Part shown: positions 16,779 to 25,310 of the stretch, piece after piece
Position numbering within the stretch: position 1 is the first letter of the stretch
How the letters are laid out: every line of letters starts with the position of its first letter
Assembly (NCBI RefSeq): GCF_001463745.1
Contig: NZ_BBWJ01000041.1
Coordinates: 1-50,243, forward strand
Direction of reading: 5' to 3'
Length of the DNA stretch: 50,243 nt
DNA from: Aureimonas sp. AU22
GTDB lineage: Bacteria; Pseudomonadota; Alphaproteobacteria; Rhizobiales; Rhizobiaceae
Made by a program: the position numbers and the translations under genes
Notes under the pieces: generated by a model
Databases searched by the model: none
The model's input: only the letters and a program-made list of their open reading frames with translations
Told to the model about the DNA's origin: nothing

Positions 16779-18185
16779 GTGATCCTGTCGAAAGCGATCC
16801 GAAACCTTCCGTCCAAGGTCCGCGGGTCGGCGAACGGAAGCGGCAACGGCCGGCGTCTGGTCAACATCGCGCACCTCTTGACCGGCAGTTTCGCCGGCTC
16901 CCTCCTCGGGTTGATCGCCTTCGCCTTGTGCGCTCGCAGCCTCGGCGTCGCCGAGTACGGGCAACTTGCGCTGATGCTCGCCTATACGCGTGTGATCGAG
17001 CGCATCGCCAGCTTCCAGTCCTGGCAGCCCATCATCAAGTACGGCGCGGGCCTGTCGACGGCGGAGCAAAGGGAAGACCTTCGCAAGCTTCTGAAGTTCG
17101 GCTTGCTGATGGACATGAGCTCGGCGCTCTGCGCCTGGCTCATCGCGATATCGGGGGCCTATCTGGCGGCGCCCTACCTCGGATGGACCGCGGACAGCGT
17201 CCATGTCCTCGTCCTGTTCTCGACCGTTCTTCTCTTCCAGATCCCCAGCATGCCGACCGCGGTCCAGCGCCTTGCGGGGCGGTTCAGCCTCCTCGCCTAT
17301 GGCCAGCTTGGAACGGCATTGCTGCGCGTTGCCCTTTGCTTCGTCGGCTTGATGAACGATGCGGGGCTTGGCTATTTCGCGTTCGTCTGGGCGTTCACGC
17401 AGATCCTCGGCAACATGACGCTTCTCGGCTTCGCACTGCGAACCCTGCGACGGCAGGGCGTGCGCAACATTCTGGGCGCTTCTCTTGCCGGTCTGCGGCA
17501 GAAATTCCCCGGCATCTGGGGTTTCGCTTGGTCGTCGAACCTGTCCTTGACGATCCAGTCGAGCTCCCAGGAGCTCGACACGCTCCTCGTCAGCCTGTTG
17601 ACCGATCCCGCGTCGGCTGGCCTCTACCATATCAGCAAGCGGATCGGGCGCATGGCGCAGCAGGTGGGCGGTCTCGTTCAGAGCGTCATCTATCCCGACG
17701 TGTCCCGCCTGTGGGCGGCGGGCAAGATCAAGGAGTTCAAGCGCCTCGTGCTGCAGGTCGAACTGCTTCTCCTTACGGCGGGCGTGGCCGCCGTCGTCTT
17801 CATGGCGGTGAGCGTCGATCGGCTTCTTCTCTGGACGGCGGGTCCGCAATTTCTTCCGGCGGCCAATCTCGTCGTGGTCCAGATGTTCGCGGTCGCGCTC
17901 GCCCTGTCGGGCTCGGCCGCGCGCGTGGCGCTTCTCGCCATGGGCCGCCCGCGCGACGTGCTCGTCGTGGTGGTGACGGCGACGGTGATCTTCCAGGTGA
18001 CGGCGGTTCTGCTTCTGCCGCAGATCGGGCCGATGGGAGCGAACATCGCCCATATCGTCATGGGCACCGTCTGGATGATCGGGCTCGGCTGGCACCTCCA
18101 TCGGGCGCTGCGAGCCTCGCAGCGGGAACGGGCGGAGAAGACCGAACCCGCCGACTATCCGCTTCTGGCGCCCGAAAGCGCCTGA
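16779..18185 (+). CDS. wzx: Oligosaccharide flippase, Wzx/polysaccharide-transport family
   Basis: This 468-aa polytopic protein has about twelve hydrophobic segments and the Polysacc_synt/MOP-superfamily look (SLLGLIAFALCARSLGVAEYG at the N-terminus, then repeated pairs of helices). It would flip undecaprenyl-pyrophosphate-linked repeat units to the periplasm for polymerisation by Wzy. GTG at 16779 is preferred (a GTG two codons upstream is possible), with GACGAGG just before; earlier in-frame codons look non-coding. It is the only flippase of this type in the window, alongside the GtrA-like protein. It ends 18 bp from a convergent GT4 gene. Confidence 0.87.
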   Translation: MILSKAIRNLPSKVRGSANGSGNGRRLVNIAHLLTGSFAGSLLGLIAFALCARSLGVAEYGQLALMLAYTRVIERIASFQSWQPIIKYGAGLSTAEQREDLRKLLKFGLLMDMSSALCAWLIAISGAYLAAPYLGWTADSVHVLVLFSTVLLFQIPSMPTAVQRLAGRFSLLAYGQLGTALLRVALCFVGLMNDAGLGYFAFVWAFTQILGNMTLLGFALRTLRRQGVRNILGASLAGLRQKFPGIWGFAWSSNLSLTIQSSSQELDTLLVSLLTDPASAGLYHISKRIGRMAQQVGGLVQSVIYPDVSRLWAAGKIKEFKRLVLQVELLLLTAGVAAVVFMAVSVDRLLLWTAGPQFLPAANLVVVQMFAVALALSGSAARVALLAMGRPRDVLVVVVTATVIFQVTAVLLLPQIGPMGANIAHIVMGTVWMIGLGWHLHRALRASQRERAEKTEPADYPLLAPESA

Positions 18186-18208
18186 CCTGCAAAGCGCGAG
18201 GGGTCAGG
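18181..18208. terminator. Inverted repeat at the convergent wzx/GT4 stop codons
   Basis: CCTGACC at 18181-18187 pairs with GGTCAGG at 18202-18208 (loop of 14). The left arm includes the wzx TGA stop and the right arm overlaps the end of the opposite GT4 gene. No T-run follows, so a terminator role is only suggested by symmetry and location. Confidence 0.35.
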
Positions 18209-19487
18209 TCGGGCGTCCCGCCGCGCGCCGCTCCGCCGCCGAGAGGTCAGCGCGCCGGAGCGCCCGGCCGTACAGCGTCATGATCTGATCGACATGGCCG
18301 GCGGTCCCATAGCGGCGCAAGGCCTCTTCGCGCGCCGCGCCCGTGATCCGTTCGGCGGTGCCGGGGTCGCGCAGGAGCGCGGCGACGGGCTCGACGAAGG
18401 CGTCGGCGTTCTCCGGCTCGACGAGATATCCGTTGGCGCCGTCCCGGATCGCTTCCCGATTGCCGCCATGATCGGTCGCGACGACCGGCGTTCGAAGAAA
18501 CATCGCCTCGATCAGCGTCCGGCCGAACGGCTCACCCATGGCCGTCACCAGGAGCACGTCGGTTGCCGCCATGAACGGTTCGACGGGAGTTCGATACCCC
18601 ATGAGACGGATCGCCTCGCCGATCCCCAGACGCGCGGCGCGGTCCCGGATCTCGTCTTCCACATGCCGGCCGTCCGGCGCGCAAACGCCGAAGAGGCAGC
18701 CGACGACGGGAATGTCCGGATGGCGCTCGCGGAAGCGATGGATGACGTCGACGAACAGGAGTGGCCGCTTGCGCTCGATCAGACCGCCGAAATAGCCGAG
18801 GATCCGCGTTTGCTGGGGCAGACCGAGTTCCAGAAGCAGCGCCGCCTTGGCAGCCTCGCGATCCGGAACGACCGGAGGGTGGTCGAACGGGCTATGAACC
18901 ACATGGAGGCGGTCCTTCAGCGGCAGAACGGGCCGTGACGGACGCGAGAACCGCGAGACGGTGGCCATCTGATGGGCGAGGACGGGCGCCAGGTGGTTGG
19001 CGCCCCACGCGTCCGGATCGCCGCGATGGTGCCAGACGAGCTTGGTCCCGGCGAGGCGCGCAGCCAGTCCCCAGTTCACATGGGTCCGGCCGTCGTTGGT
19101 GTGGACGATGTCGAACCGGCCGTCCCGCAGAAAGCGCCGGATCCGCGGGAGCGTCTGCAGGACGTAGCCCCGCATCGCAGTCATCGGCGCGGTTGCGGAA
19201 AGGAGCTCAGGAAGCGAGAGGTGGACGTAGTCCAATCCTTCCCGTTTCAGAAACGCCGCGACCGGGCCGTCGGCATGCTGGAGCACCACGACCGGCTTGA
19301 CGCAGCTGCGGTCGAGATTGGCGACGAGTTTGGCGGCGGACACGTGGCTGCCACCCAGATCGTCTCCGACGAAGGGGAAGCAGACGCGGATCGGACGGTG
19401 ATCGGAGCCGACGCGCGAGGCCCCGTCCGCTCGTTCGGATGCCACCTCATGCCGGTCGAGGGCGACGCTGTCCGGAACAGTCTTCAC
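18204..19487 (-). CDS. GT4 glycosyltransferase
   Basis: This 427-aa GT-B enzyme shows an acceptor domain opening IRVCFPFVGDDLGGSHVSAA, a central region with VHTNDGRTHVNWGLAARLAG, the donor-domain start LGYFGGLIERKRPLLFVDV, and the GT4 acidic region AMGEPFGRTLIEAMFLRTPVV. GTG at 19487 is chosen because GAGG lies just upstream; the longer open frame to 19811 has a different composition and no family similarity. The enzyme probably adds a sugar to the repeat unit at the membrane. Its donor is unknown. It is divergent from the PL10-like lyase gene, with about 610 bp between. Confidence 0.83.
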   Translation of the reverse strand: MKTVPDSVALDRHEVASERADGASRVGSDHRPIRVCFPFVGDDLGGSHVSAAKLVANLDRSCVKPVVVLQHADGPVAAFLKREGLDYVHLSLPELLSATAPMTAMRGYVLQTLPRIRRFLRDGRFDIVHTNDGRTHVNWGLAARLAGTKLVWHHRGDPDAWGANHLAPVLAHQMATVSRFSRPSRPVLPLKDRLHVVHSPFDHPPVVPDREAAKAALLLELGLPQQTRILGYFGGLIERKRPLLFVDVIHRFRERHPDIPVVGCLFGVCAPDGRHVEDEIRDRAARLGIGEAIRLMGYRTPVEPFMAATDVLLVTAMGEPFGRTLIEAMFLRTPVVATDHGGNREAIRDGANGYLVEPENADAFVEPVAALLRDPGTAERITGAAREEALRRYGTAGHVDQIMTLYGRALRRADLSAAERRAAGRPT

Positions 19488-20098
19488 AGGGGCCTCGCGT
19501 TCTCGCCCCGAGCAACAGTGGCCGGGCGTGTGGATCCCGTCGGTGCCGTCCCGAAGGGCCGACGCCTCCTCGAAGCCGCCGACGCCCCGCGGTTCGGTCC
19601 GACGTCCGCGAAGAAGAGTCCTCCGAGTTCGAGAGGGGGTGCAAGGCCCCCTATCGCGCCCGTTGGTGCGCGGCGTCAGTCTTTTGAGGTAGGGACCGTG
19701 CTGTCGTGCGCTGGAGACCGACGACCCACCACGTCTGCGGTCCGATCCGCTGTCTCGCAAGCCGCGGCGCGCGACGGCGCCGGCGGCCTTCCCGCAGCGG
19801 CCGGCCGCCACGCCCGTGGCGGCGTGGACGGGTGTCCCGCGCCAAACCCTTACGCCTTTCGATGGATCCTGGCCGGGAACCTATACGATCGGCCGCGCCG
19901 GAGGACCCATTGGACCCGTGGAGGCTGGTGATACGCGGTTGTAGTCCTGGAAACGCGCGCCCTCGCGCCGGCCGATTCGGTGCCATCGTGTTGCGGGCGT
20001 CGCCGAATATCCGAGGGCAGGACAGATCCCCGTGTAACGCCGCACGGCGCCTCTGTCGCGACGGTCGACAATGCGGCGGGCGAAACCACGGCGTTCCC
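19488..20098. promoter_or_regulatory. Long divergent intergenic region before the lyase pair
   Basis: These 611 bases lie between the minus-strand GT4 gene and the plus-strand PL10-like gene. Both strands have open frames here, but they extend the real genes upstream without conserved residues or ribosome sites. No repeat or clear promoter was recognised. The length would allow regulated lyase expression. Confidence 0.4.
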
Positions 20099-21709
20099 AT
20101 GAAAGACATCGAACTCCCTCTCGGATCACGCTCCGACCCGACCACCTTGCGCCGACGGACGACGGCCACGACGCCGCTGGGGCCTTTGCCGGTCGACCGT
20201 TCCACGGATCGTCGCGTCGTCACGCCGAAGCGCGCCCGGTCGGTGTTTCGGCCCGCGACCGTGGTCGCGGGATGCGTTTCCCGCCTGTTCGCGTGCGCGG
20301 GGCTGGCGATCCTTCTTTCCGCGTCCGGTATCGCGCAGGCTGCGACCCCGCATGATGCCCTCTCCGTTCTCGAACGGGCGGCCACGTTCTTCCGCGATCG
20401 TCTGGGCGTCGAAGGAACCTATGTCTGGCGCTATTCCGCCGACGGCACGGTGCGTATGGGCGAGGGCGGCAAGGTGCCGTCCAGCATCGGTTGGGTCGAG
20501 CCGCCGGGTACGCCCGCCATCGGGGCCGCCTTTCTCCGCCTTCACCAGATCACCGGCCAGCCGGAATGGCTTGAGGCCGCCCGCACGGTCGCCGAAGCGC
20601 TCGTTCGCACGCAGCTCGTCTCCGGCGGATGGTTCTACAAGATCGAGACATCCCCCGAACTCGTCGGCCAATGGTGCTACCGGTCCCTCGATGCGGGCAA
20701 GAAGTGCCCCGACGCCGAAGACAACCCCAACAGGAACAGGACGGTTCTCGACGACAACACGACGCAGAGCGTCCTCAACTTCCTGATGTGGTTCGACGAG
20801 GCCAGCGCGCATTCAGTTCCCGCGGTCGACGAGGCGATCAAGAAGGGGCTGAAGCGACTGATGAAGGCCCAGTACGCCAACGGTGCCTTTCCGGTCTTCT
20901 TCACGAACAAGATCCCGGGTCAGGACGTGCCGTCCGCGGCGGAAGCGACGATGCCCGACAGCTGGTCGCGGACCTGGATCAAGCCCACGACGGCCCCTTA
21001 CTTCGTGACCAACGACAACCTGCCGCGCAACGTCGGGCGCTCGTTTCTCAACGCCTATCGGCTCTACGGCAAGGACCAGTACCTCGCCACCGCCCGGCGG
21101 GTCGGCGACTTCCTCCTCGCGGCACAGCTACCCGCGCCCCAGCGGGGATGGAGCCAGCAGTACGATCGGACCATGCAGCCCGTCTGGGGCCGCAAGTTCG
21201 AACCACCGGCGGTGGTTTCGCACGAGACGGCCGGCTGCATCGAGTACCTGATCGAGCTGTCCGGCGAGACGGGGGAGCGCAAGTATCTCGATGCTGCCCG
21301 ATCGGCGGCGGACTGGCTGGAGGCGGTTCGGCTCCCCGACGGGAACTGGGCTCGCTTCTACGAGCTGAAGACCGATCGACCTCTCTATGTCGACAACGAG
21401 AACCGCCTGACCTTCAGCGACGACGACCTCCTCGGTCATTACGGCATGAAGGGCCAGTTCGAGATCCCGAAGGTGCTCGCGCGGCTGCGAAGCATCGAGA
21501 AGGGGGCACCGATCGTCCCCGAGAAGCTGTGGGTCAGCGAGGCGGACGAGCTCGACCCGTCCGAGCTCTCCGCGCAGGCCCAGGCGTTCGTCGACGGGAT
21601 CGACGCGCAGGGGAGATGGGCGGACGACGGCTGGATCGACGGGCGGCGCTTCATGCAGGGCGTCTTCGTGCTCGCGCGCTTCTTCGAGGACAATGGCGAC
21701 GGCCCCTGA
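20099..21709 (+). CDS. Secreted pectate-lyase-type enzyme, PL10-like (Pec_lyase)
   Basis: This 536-aa protein has an unusually long, basic N-region followed by a hydrophobic stretch (about residues 54-78) and an AQA cleavage-like site near 81, so export is likely. The mature part looks like an alpha/alpha-toroid of the pectic acid lyase family: YVWRYSADG, WVEPPGTPAIGAAFLRLHQI, TQLVSGGWFYKIE, repeated helical units, QQYDRTMQPVWGRKFEPPAV, and a C-terminal WARFYELKTDRPLY (about 418-430), a strong PL10 mark. Such enzymes cleave polygalacturonate by beta-elimination. It is followed 117 bp later by a second lyase. With UDP-galacturonate genes in the same locus, cleavage of the locus's own polymer is a reasonable guess. 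Confidence 0.78.
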   Translation: MKDIELPLGSRSDPTTLRRRTTATTPLGPLPVDRSTDRRVVTPKRARSVFRPATVVAGCVSRLFACAGLAILLSASGIAQAATPHDALSVLERAATFFRDRLGVEGTYVWRYSADGTVRMGEGGKVPSSIGWVEPPGTPAIGAAFLRLHQITGQPEWLEAARTVAEALVRTQLVSGGWFYKIETSPELVGQWCYRSLDAGKKCPDAEDNPNRNRTVLDDNTTQSVLNFLMWFDEASAHSVPAVDEAIKKGLKRLMKAQYANGAFPVFFTNKIPGQDVPSAAEATMPDSWSRTWIKPTTAPYFVTNDNLPRNVGRSFLNAYRLYGKDQYLATARRVGDFLLAAQLPAPQRGWSQQYDRTMQPVWGRKFEPPAVVSHETAGCIEYLIELSGETGERKYLDAARSAADWLEAVRLPDGNWARFYELKTDRPLYVDNENRLTFSDDDLLGHYGMKGQFEIPKVLARLRSIEKGAPIVPEKLWVSEADELDPSELSAQAQAFVDGIDAQGRWADDGWIDGRRFMQGVFVLARFFEDNGDGP

Positions 21710-21826
21710 GCGACGGTTCGGCAGGGCCGATCCTCGTGCCGCGGAAGTCGGAGGGCGGTGGCGCCGCCGCGAGCTTTGATGCCGGGCGAACCCGGCGGCC
21801 ATCACCAATGCCTTGGAGATCCCCGA

Positions 21827-23221
21827 ATGCGCTTTCGAAGGCCCTCGCTCGTGCGGCGCTCGTCGCTGCCCCGTGCGCTTCTCCTCGGCGCTCTCGCCGC
21901 CGCCATCCTCTCGCTCCCGGCCGCCGGCGCCGACACGCTCGCGGCCTTTCCCGGCGCCGAAGGGCATGGGCGCCAGGCACAGGGCGGTCGCAACGGGCGC
22001 ATCATCGTCGTGAGCAACCTCGACAATTCGGGCCCCGGTAGCCTTCGGGCCTGCGTCCTCGCCACGGGGCCGCGTAACTGCGTCTTTCGGGTCTCCGGGG
22101 TGATCGTGCTTCAGCGGACCCTGTTGATCGACGGGCCGCAATCGAGCTTCCTGTCGATCCTCGGGCAGACGGCGCCGGGCGGCGGGATCACCATCACGGT
22201 GGATCCGAACTCGAAGGATTTCATGCGCGCCCCGATCGCCGTGCGCAATACGCACGACGTCGTGCTTCGTCATCTGCGCCTGCGCTCGCAGGCACCCGAA
22301 GAGGTGCCGAACGTCGACGCGTTGACCGTCGAGAACAGCCGGGACGTCTATGTCGATCATGTCTCCGGTTCGTGGGCGAGCGACGAGAACGTCAACATCC
22401 AGGGCCAGGCGACGAACGTCACCATCGCCTATTCGATCTTCGGCGAGGGACTTCGCAAGCACAGCAAGTGCGCCCTGTTCGGGTCCCAGTCGACCGCGCC
22501 GCAAGCCATCAGCTTCTGGCGCAACCTGTGCATCTCGAACAACGACCGCAATCCCGACGACAACCACGCGCGCCGCTCCTGCGTCGAGATCGTGGACAAC
22601 CTGTTCTACAACGCGCGTTCGGAATGGGCCGAGGTGTTCAGCCAACATGCCGGCGGAACCACCATCTCCTTCGTCGGGAACTACTTCAAGGCGGGGCCGT
22701 CCACGCTGGAGCGCACCGCCGCGATCAACTGGAACGATACCGAAAGCGTCGCCGAACCGTCGATCTACGCGGTGGAAAACGCCGTCTGGGCTCCACCGTC
22801 CAAGATCCTGACACCGATCGCCGAAGACACGCTGCCGGTTCTCGTCGACCGGCCGGAATGCCCCTTGTCGGTGCCGAGCTTCGCGAATGCCGAGGCAAGC
22901 TACCGGGAGGTGCGCGCCCGAGCGGGCGCCTTCCCGCGCGATCGTGTCGACCGCCGGTTCGTTCAGGAGGCCGGCGAACTCGGCCGCGAGGGGTCCGGAT
23001 CCCTGAAGCATGAGCCGGGCGCACTGGAACCGGTTTCCGACGCGCCGGCCTATGAGGACGTCGACGGGGATGGCATGGCCGATCGGATCGAGGAGCGGTT
23101 CGGGGCGAAGGTCGGCCGGAACGATGCCTGGGCCACGCGCGACGACGACGGCTGGTCGAGCTTCGATCGCTTCATGGAATGGTTGTCGCAAGAACGTCTG
23201 GCGGGCCGATATCCGGACTGA
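21827..23221 (+). CDS. Secreted pectate-lyase-like beta-helix protein, PL1-like
   Basis: This 464-aa protein has a signal peptide (basic MRFRRPSLVRR, hydrophobic 16-33, likely cleavage near AAGA) and then FPGAEGHGRQAQGGRNGRI, the usual opening of bacterial pectate-lyase-like beta-helix proteins. The helix continues with repeated short strands (VVLRHLRLRSQ, VTIAYSIFGEGL, ISFVGNYFKAG). Near residue 411 there is a DVDGDGMADRIEERFG calcium-binding-like motif, common at the C-terminus of this group. It would cleave a uronic-acid polymer in the periplasm or outside. ATG at 21827 places the signal peptide right at the start. It is probably co-transcribed with the PL10-like gene. The exact polymer is unknown. 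Confidence 0.82.
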   Translation: MRFRRPSLVRRSSLPRALLLGALAAAILSLPAAGADTLAAFPGAEGHGRQAQGGRNGRIIVVSNLDNSGPGSLRACVLATGPRNCVFRVSGVIVLQRTLLIDGPQSSFLSILGQTAPGGGITITVDPNSKDFMRAPIAVRNTHDVVLRHLRLRSQAPEEVPNVDALTVENSRDVYVDHVSGSWASDENVNIQGQATNVTIAYSIFGEGLRKHSKCALFGSQSTAPQAISFWRNLCISNNDRNPDDNHARRSCVEIVDNLFYNARSEWAEVFSQHAGGTTISFVGNYFKAGPSTLERTAAINWNDTESVAEPSIYAVENAVWAPPSKILTPIAEDTLPVLVDRPECPLSVPSFANAEASYREVRARAGAFPRDRVDRRFVQEAGELGREGSGSLKHEPGALEPVSDAPAYEDVDGDGMADRIEERFGAKVGRNDAWATRDDDGWSSFDRFMEWLSQERLAGRYPD

Positions 23222-23280
23222 GGCATTCCCGGCGGTAGGGATCGCCCCCGCCGCGCCCGTCCTGGCTCCCGTCGCCGCAG

Positions 23281-24396
23281 TCAGGCCGCCGCGCGGGCGC
23301 GCCGCCGAAGGCCGGGCAACCTCGTCGGCCGACCGAGCACCCGTTCCCCATAGGCCCACTCATAGGGCCAGCGTTCGAAGAGGACGTGGACGAGGTGCGT
23401 CACGGGGATCACGGCGAGCACCGTCGCCGCCATAAACAGCACGGCCGAGCTGGCGACGTCGGTCGTGAAGAGCCCCGCACGAACGAACACCAGTCTCATC
23501 GCGTAGTAGATGTACGGATGCACGAGGTAGAGGCTGTAGCTGATCGTCCCGAAGTACAGGATCGCCCGGTGGGAGACGATCCGCGTCGTGAGGCTGTTGC
23601 GCGACACGGCGAGAGCGAAATAGCCCGCGGTCGCCAGGATCAGCAGCGTCAGGACCGGGTTCCGGAATTCGATCCAGTCGTAGTTGTAGTGTCCGAGCGA
23701 GGCCAGGAACACGCATGTTCCCAGCATCGCGGCCTCGGCCAGCCAGTGGCGTCCCGATCGCAGGCCGTCCCAGCGATCGTAGGCGAGCCGAACGCATAAG
23801 CCGGCGATGAAGTAGGAGGTGATGGGATAATAGGCCAGGAAGGCGGCGACCGCGGCCACCAGGACGCCGCGTGCCAGAAGCGTTGGGCGGCGCAGGATCG
23901 CGTAAACGCCGAGCGCCGTGAAGATGTAGAACCAGACCTCGAAGGTCAGGCTCCAGGCGTTCGGCGTCAATTGCTCGGTCGACGTGAACAGATCGAGGAA
24001 GGTCAGCGCGATCGCGATGGTGAAGGGATCGTTGGCCTCCGGCTGGATGTGCGTCAGGGCGTTCACAGCGATGAAGACGAGCGACAACGCGAAGAACAGC
24101 GGATAAAGGCGCATGAACCGCCTGGCCGCGAACTCCCGCCAGGTATAGCGCAGGGCGCTCGGCAGGATGACGAAGCCGCTGATGACGAAGAAGAGATCGA
24201 CGCCGAAGGTGCCGAAGTTCCAGTAGGGAACGATCCCTTCTACATAGGCGGTGTTCGATGCGTAGACATGCTCCGCCATGCCGCCCGTCATGTGGGCGAA
24301 CAGCACCATCAGGGATGCGATGCCGCGCAACCCATGCGTCGCCGCGTTGAAGGCCTTCGGCTCGCTCGTTCGGTCCTGCGTGTGCTGAGGGCTCAT
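23281..24396 (-). CDS. Membrane acyltransferase, OafA/ExoZ-type (Acyltransferase_3)
   Basis: This 371-aa polytopic protein begins with THGLRGIASLMVLFAHM, the conserved Arg/His motif of the acyltransferase-3 family, and has about ten membrane segments (for example YYPITSYFIAGLCVRLAYD and SYSLYLVHPYIYYAMRL). Such proteins O-acetylate or otherwise acylate sugars of surface polysaccharides at the membrane. ATG at 24396 puts the motif about 20 residues in, as usual; the longer open frame upstream is not conserved. It lies 223 bp after the HAD gene in the same direction. Which sugar is acylated is unknown. Confidence 0.88.
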   Translation of the reverse strand: MSPQHTQDRTSEPKAFNAATHGLRGIASLMVLFAHMTGGMAEHVYASNTAYVEGIVPYWNFGTFGVDLFFVISGFVILPSALRYTWREFAARRFMRLYPLFFALSLVFIAVNALTHIQPEANDPFTIAIALTFLDLFTSTEQLTPNAWSLTFEVWFYIFTALGVYAILRRPTLLARGVLVAAVAAFLAYYPITSYFIAGLCVRLAYDRWDGLRSGRHWLAEAAMLGTCVFLASLGHYNYDWIEFRNPVLTLLILATAGYFALAVSRNSLTTRIVSHRAILYFGTISYSLYLVHPYIYYAMRLVFVRAGLFTTDVASSAVLFMAATVLAVIPVTHLVHVLFERWPYEWAYGERVLGRPTRLPGLRRRARAAA

Positions 24397-24619
24397 GGCG
24401 GGCTTCCGGTGACGTCGTCTGGTCGTTCGCAAGGGCGAGTCTAGGGTCGTCCATGGCCCGGCGCACAGACGAGCAGCCGGAGATGAGCCGTGTCCGAACA
24501 GGCATCGCCGATGCTGGGGATCCCTCCATTGGGCGGCCGGCCTAAGCCGAAAGGGGAGAGCAGGCCGGTCGGTTGCGCTGGAGGCGGGACGCAGGCGGCG
24601 TTCGATGCGTGGAGCGGCC

Positions 24620-25309
24620 TCAAGCGGCCAGGCCGGCGAGGCACGCGTCGAGGTCGTCGAGCGAACCGATCGTTGCTCGTGCGGCATGGTCGCGATCGAT
24701 GGCATGTGAGGGATGGATCTTGCCGACCCGTTCGATCTGGACCGTCAGCCAACCCCGCGCGTTCGGCGTCACGAAGTCCTTGGCCGGATTGTCGGCGACA
24801 TAGACCAGCGGCCGGCGGAAGGGGGAGGCCCAGTCCTCGACGATGGCGAAGGGGCGCGCATGCGGCTTGCCGAAGCCCGGCCCGAGATGCCCCGTGCACA
24901 CGATGCAGGGAAGGATGCGATCCAGCCCGAGGGCCTTGATCTTGGCTTCCTGCGTTCGCGCCGGTCCGTCCGTCACGAGGGCGGCGAGGAGCGCGGTGCC
25001 GTGCTTATGGAAATAGCGTCGCGCGTCGGGCGCCAGCGCGATCGCCGGGCGATGGGAGCGATAGGTCTCGACGAGTTCGGCCAGCTCGTCCGGTGCGAGC
25101 GACAGCCCGATCCGCGCCGCCGCTTCGTCGAAGATGCGGGCGCGCGAGCCCGCGTCCAGGAGCGCGAGGCAGAGGTCGGCGAAGCCCGACACCGTCGGAT
25201 GGCGTTCGCGAAGCCGCGTCTCGACCGCTGCATAGCCGCTGCGCGCGAAATCGCGTTCCAGGAAGAGCGTGTCGTCGAGATCGAAGACGACCAGTGGCGA
25301 GGCGCGCAT
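24620..25309 (-). CDS. HAD-family hydrolase paired with an ATP-grasp protein
   Basis: This 229-aa protein has the HAD motif I FDLDDTLF (Asp10 and Asp12), a helical cap, motif II in LVTDGPARTQ, the Lys region near GFGKPHARPF and motif IV in YVADNPAKDF. It is thus a complete phosphatase-type HAD enzyme of the cytoplasm. It starts 2 bp after the stop of the ATP-grasp gene, so the pair is made together. A joint job, such as making or activating a small group to be coupled to a sugar, is inferred from this pairing and the polysaccharide context; the substrate is unknown. Confidence 0.83.
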   Translation of the reverse strand: MRASPLVVFDLDDTLFLERDFARSGYAAVETRLRERHPTVSGFADLCLALLDAGSRARIFDEAAARIGLSLAPDELAELVETYRSHRPAIALAPDARRYFHKHGTALLAALVTDGPARTQEAKIKALGLDRILPCIVCTGHLGPGFGKPHARPFAIVEDWASPFRRPLVYVADNPAKDFVTPNARGWLTVQIERVGKIHPSHAIDRDHAARATIGSLDDLDACLAGLAA

Positions 25310-25310
25310 G

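Noticed and set aside
19488-19811. 108-residue N-terminal extension of the GT4 protein at 18204-19487
   Set aside because: Arg-rich, non-conserved sequence before the fold begins; a GTG with GAGG upstream at 19487 fits better.
21128-23359. 743-aa open frame antisense to the two lyase genes
   Set aside because: It spans two real plus-strand genes with signal peptides and known folds; no family resemblance of its own.
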